Under the pieces are notes generated by a model. That model was not told the DNA's origin. It saw only the letters and a program-made list of their open reading frames with translations, and searched no databases. The translations under genes and the position numbers were made by a program. 64,000 nucleotides of DNA from Geobacillus vulcani PSS1 (GTDB lineage Bacteria > Bacillota > Bacilli > Bacillales > Anoxybacillaceae): contig NZ_JPOI01000001.1 of NCBI RefSeq assembly GCF_000733845.1, positions 2,023,501-2,087,500 on the forward strand, written 5' to 3'. How positions within the stretch are numbered: position 1 is the first letter of the stretch; every line of letters starts with the position of its first letter. Below, one piece after another: positions 63,113-64,000 of this stretch.

Positions 63113-64000
63113 ATGAAACGAGCGAGCGTGTGGATGCTGTTGGGTTGCTTCTTTCTGCTAAGCGGCTGTGCCCATCCGTCGTTTCCCCCGGTGGCTGATT
63201 CGCTTTCCGTTGTCATCAGCCTTGAGGTCAAAGGGGGAACGGTCACCTTTTTGAACGCGAAAAATGGCGGCAAGGTCGCCCGTTGGAACATCAACGAACC
63301 GTTTCAAGGCGGGGCGTTGAGCCCGGACGGCCGGACGCTGCTTTTGTACGGGCGGGATCTTGACGGCGTTTACCGGTACGACCTCGCGACTGGGAAGCCG
63401 CTCGCCCAGTGGAAAACCGGGAGCGGTATTGTGAGCGCTGCTCCATCCCCGGATGGCCGCACGTGGTTTTTTGGCGACAGCAAACATCGCGCGGTGCGCG
63501 TTGTGAGCCGGGACGGGAAAGAGATCGCCCGCCTTTCGGTCGGACGCTCCCCGATGACGCTGCTTGTCAATCGCGCTGGAACGAGGTTGTATGTGATCGA
63601 TTTTCAAGACGAACGGGCGTGGATCATCGATGTGGACCGCCGCCGCGTCATCCGTTCGTTTGCCGTGCCGAAATTTGCCTTAGGTGGAGTGGTGCGCGAG
63701 CGGCAAGGGGAGCTGTGGGTCGGCGGGCACGGCAGCGGAAGCCGTGTGGAAACGAACATTCATGTCTACTCGCTGCAAGACGGCCGCTTGCTCCGGACGA
63801 TCGCCGCGCCGGTGATGCCGGTGGATTTTGTTGAAACAGATCGCGGCGTGTTTGTGCTAAGCCATGGCTCGAACACGGTTTATCGGGTTTTGCCAAGCGG
63901 GAAGCGGCTCGGATCCGTCTCTGTCGGCGCCAATCCGTTTGCCATGGAAGCGGCAGGAGGCCGTTTGTATATCGCGAGTTATGACAGCGATGAAATCATC
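63113..64000 (+). CDS. Lipoprotein with WD40/YncE-like beta-propeller (3' end beyond window)
   Basis: Open from ATG 63113 to the window edge (296 codons, no stop). The signal peptide VWMLLGCFFLLSGC ends in a lipobox (LSGC), so it is membrane-anchored on the outside. Repeats such as LSPDGRTLLLYGRD, PSPDGRTWFFGDS and LYVIDFQDERAW indicate a beta-propeller of the YncE/WD40-like type. GGAG at 63097 lies about 12 nt upstream. The binding partner is unknown; B. subtilis bkd is followed by other genes, so this is local content. Confidence 0.8.
   Translation, partial: MKRASVWMLLGCFFLLSGCAHPSFPPVADSLSVVISLEVKGGTVTFLNAKNGGKVARWNINEPFQGGALSPDGRTLLLYGRDLDGVYRYDLATGKPLAQWKTGSGIVSAAPSPDGRTWFFGDSKHRAVRVVSRDGKEIARLSVGRSPMTLLVNRAGTRLYVIDFQDERAWIIDVDRRRVIRSFAVPKFALGGVVRERQGELWVGGHGSGSRVETNIHVYSLQDGRLLRTIAAPVMPVDFVETDRGVFVLSHGSNTVYRVLPSGKRLGSVSVGANPFAMEAAGGRLYIASYDSDEII

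Noticed and set aside
1..64000. CRISPR arrays, tRNA or rRNA genes, complete insertion sequences or prophage
   Set aside because: No regularly spaced repeats, no tRNA-like cloverleaf or rRNA motifs, and no transposase or integrase reading frame was seen.

Overview
The window is about 55 percent GC and comes from a thermophilic endospore-forming Bacillota, almost certainly Geobacillus or a close relative. It carries the complete spoIIIA operon, spoIVB, spo0A and splB. Gene order follows the Bacillus subtilis yqg-yqh-yqi region closely, and proteins such as IspA, ArgR/AhrC and Spo0A resemble remembered G. stearothermophilus sequences. No rRNA, tRNA, CRISPR array or intact insertion sequence was seen.

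Layout. (1) 1-7 kb: a MidA-like methyltransferase, DUF2626 gene yqgY and a SufR-like Fe-S regulator, then the comGA-comGG DNA-uptake pilus operon and yqzE. An unusual 200-nt structured spacer separates comGB from comGC. (2) 7-16 kb: yqhG-yqhH on the minus strand, then a tandem glycine riboswitch controlling gcvT-gcvPA-gcvPB, a solitary xylR-like ROK repressor with its own operator, and yqhL. (3) 16-25 kb: lipM, then an accessory block absent from this place in B. subtilis. It holds the B12-dependent ribonucleotide reductase nrdJ split by a group I intron encoding a LAGLIDADG homing endonuclease, a LysM/GH18 spore lytic enzyme, a coiled-coil protein, a DUF2332 protein and splB. (4) 25-31 kb: mntR, yqhO, yqhP, yqhQ, yqhR, yqhT, efp and yqhV. 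The aroQ gene found here in B. subtilis is missing. (5) 31-51 kb: spoIIIAA-AH, accB-accC-yqhY, nusB-folD-xseA-xseB-ispA-dxs-tlyA-ahrC-recN, spoIVB and spo0A. (6) 51-63 kb: yycC, a glycerophosphodiesterase, yqzF, and bkdR facing a textbook sigma-54 promoter ahead of ptb-bcd-buk-lpdV-bkdAA-bkdAB-bkdB, the branched-chain keto acid pathway. (7) The last gene, a beta-propeller-type lipoprotein, runs off the window.

How the genes work together. The glycine cleavage genes, lipM (lipoyl assembly) and the lipoyl-dependent bkd complex form one metabolic theme. The bkd products supply branched acyl-CoA primers for the fatty acids whose synthesis begins with AccBC. Spo0A, SpoIIIA and SpoIVB form the sporulation core.

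The most notable element is the self-splicing intron in nrdJ. Its P1 pairing, P, Q, R and S elements and exon junction can all be read from the sequence, and its promoter region carries two mirror-image NrdR boxes 31 bp apart. Other notable points are two structured intra-operon spacers, a probable ATT start codon in spoIIIAD, a LexA-like box inside the recN promoter, and loss of the tapA-sipW-tasA/sinRI locus.
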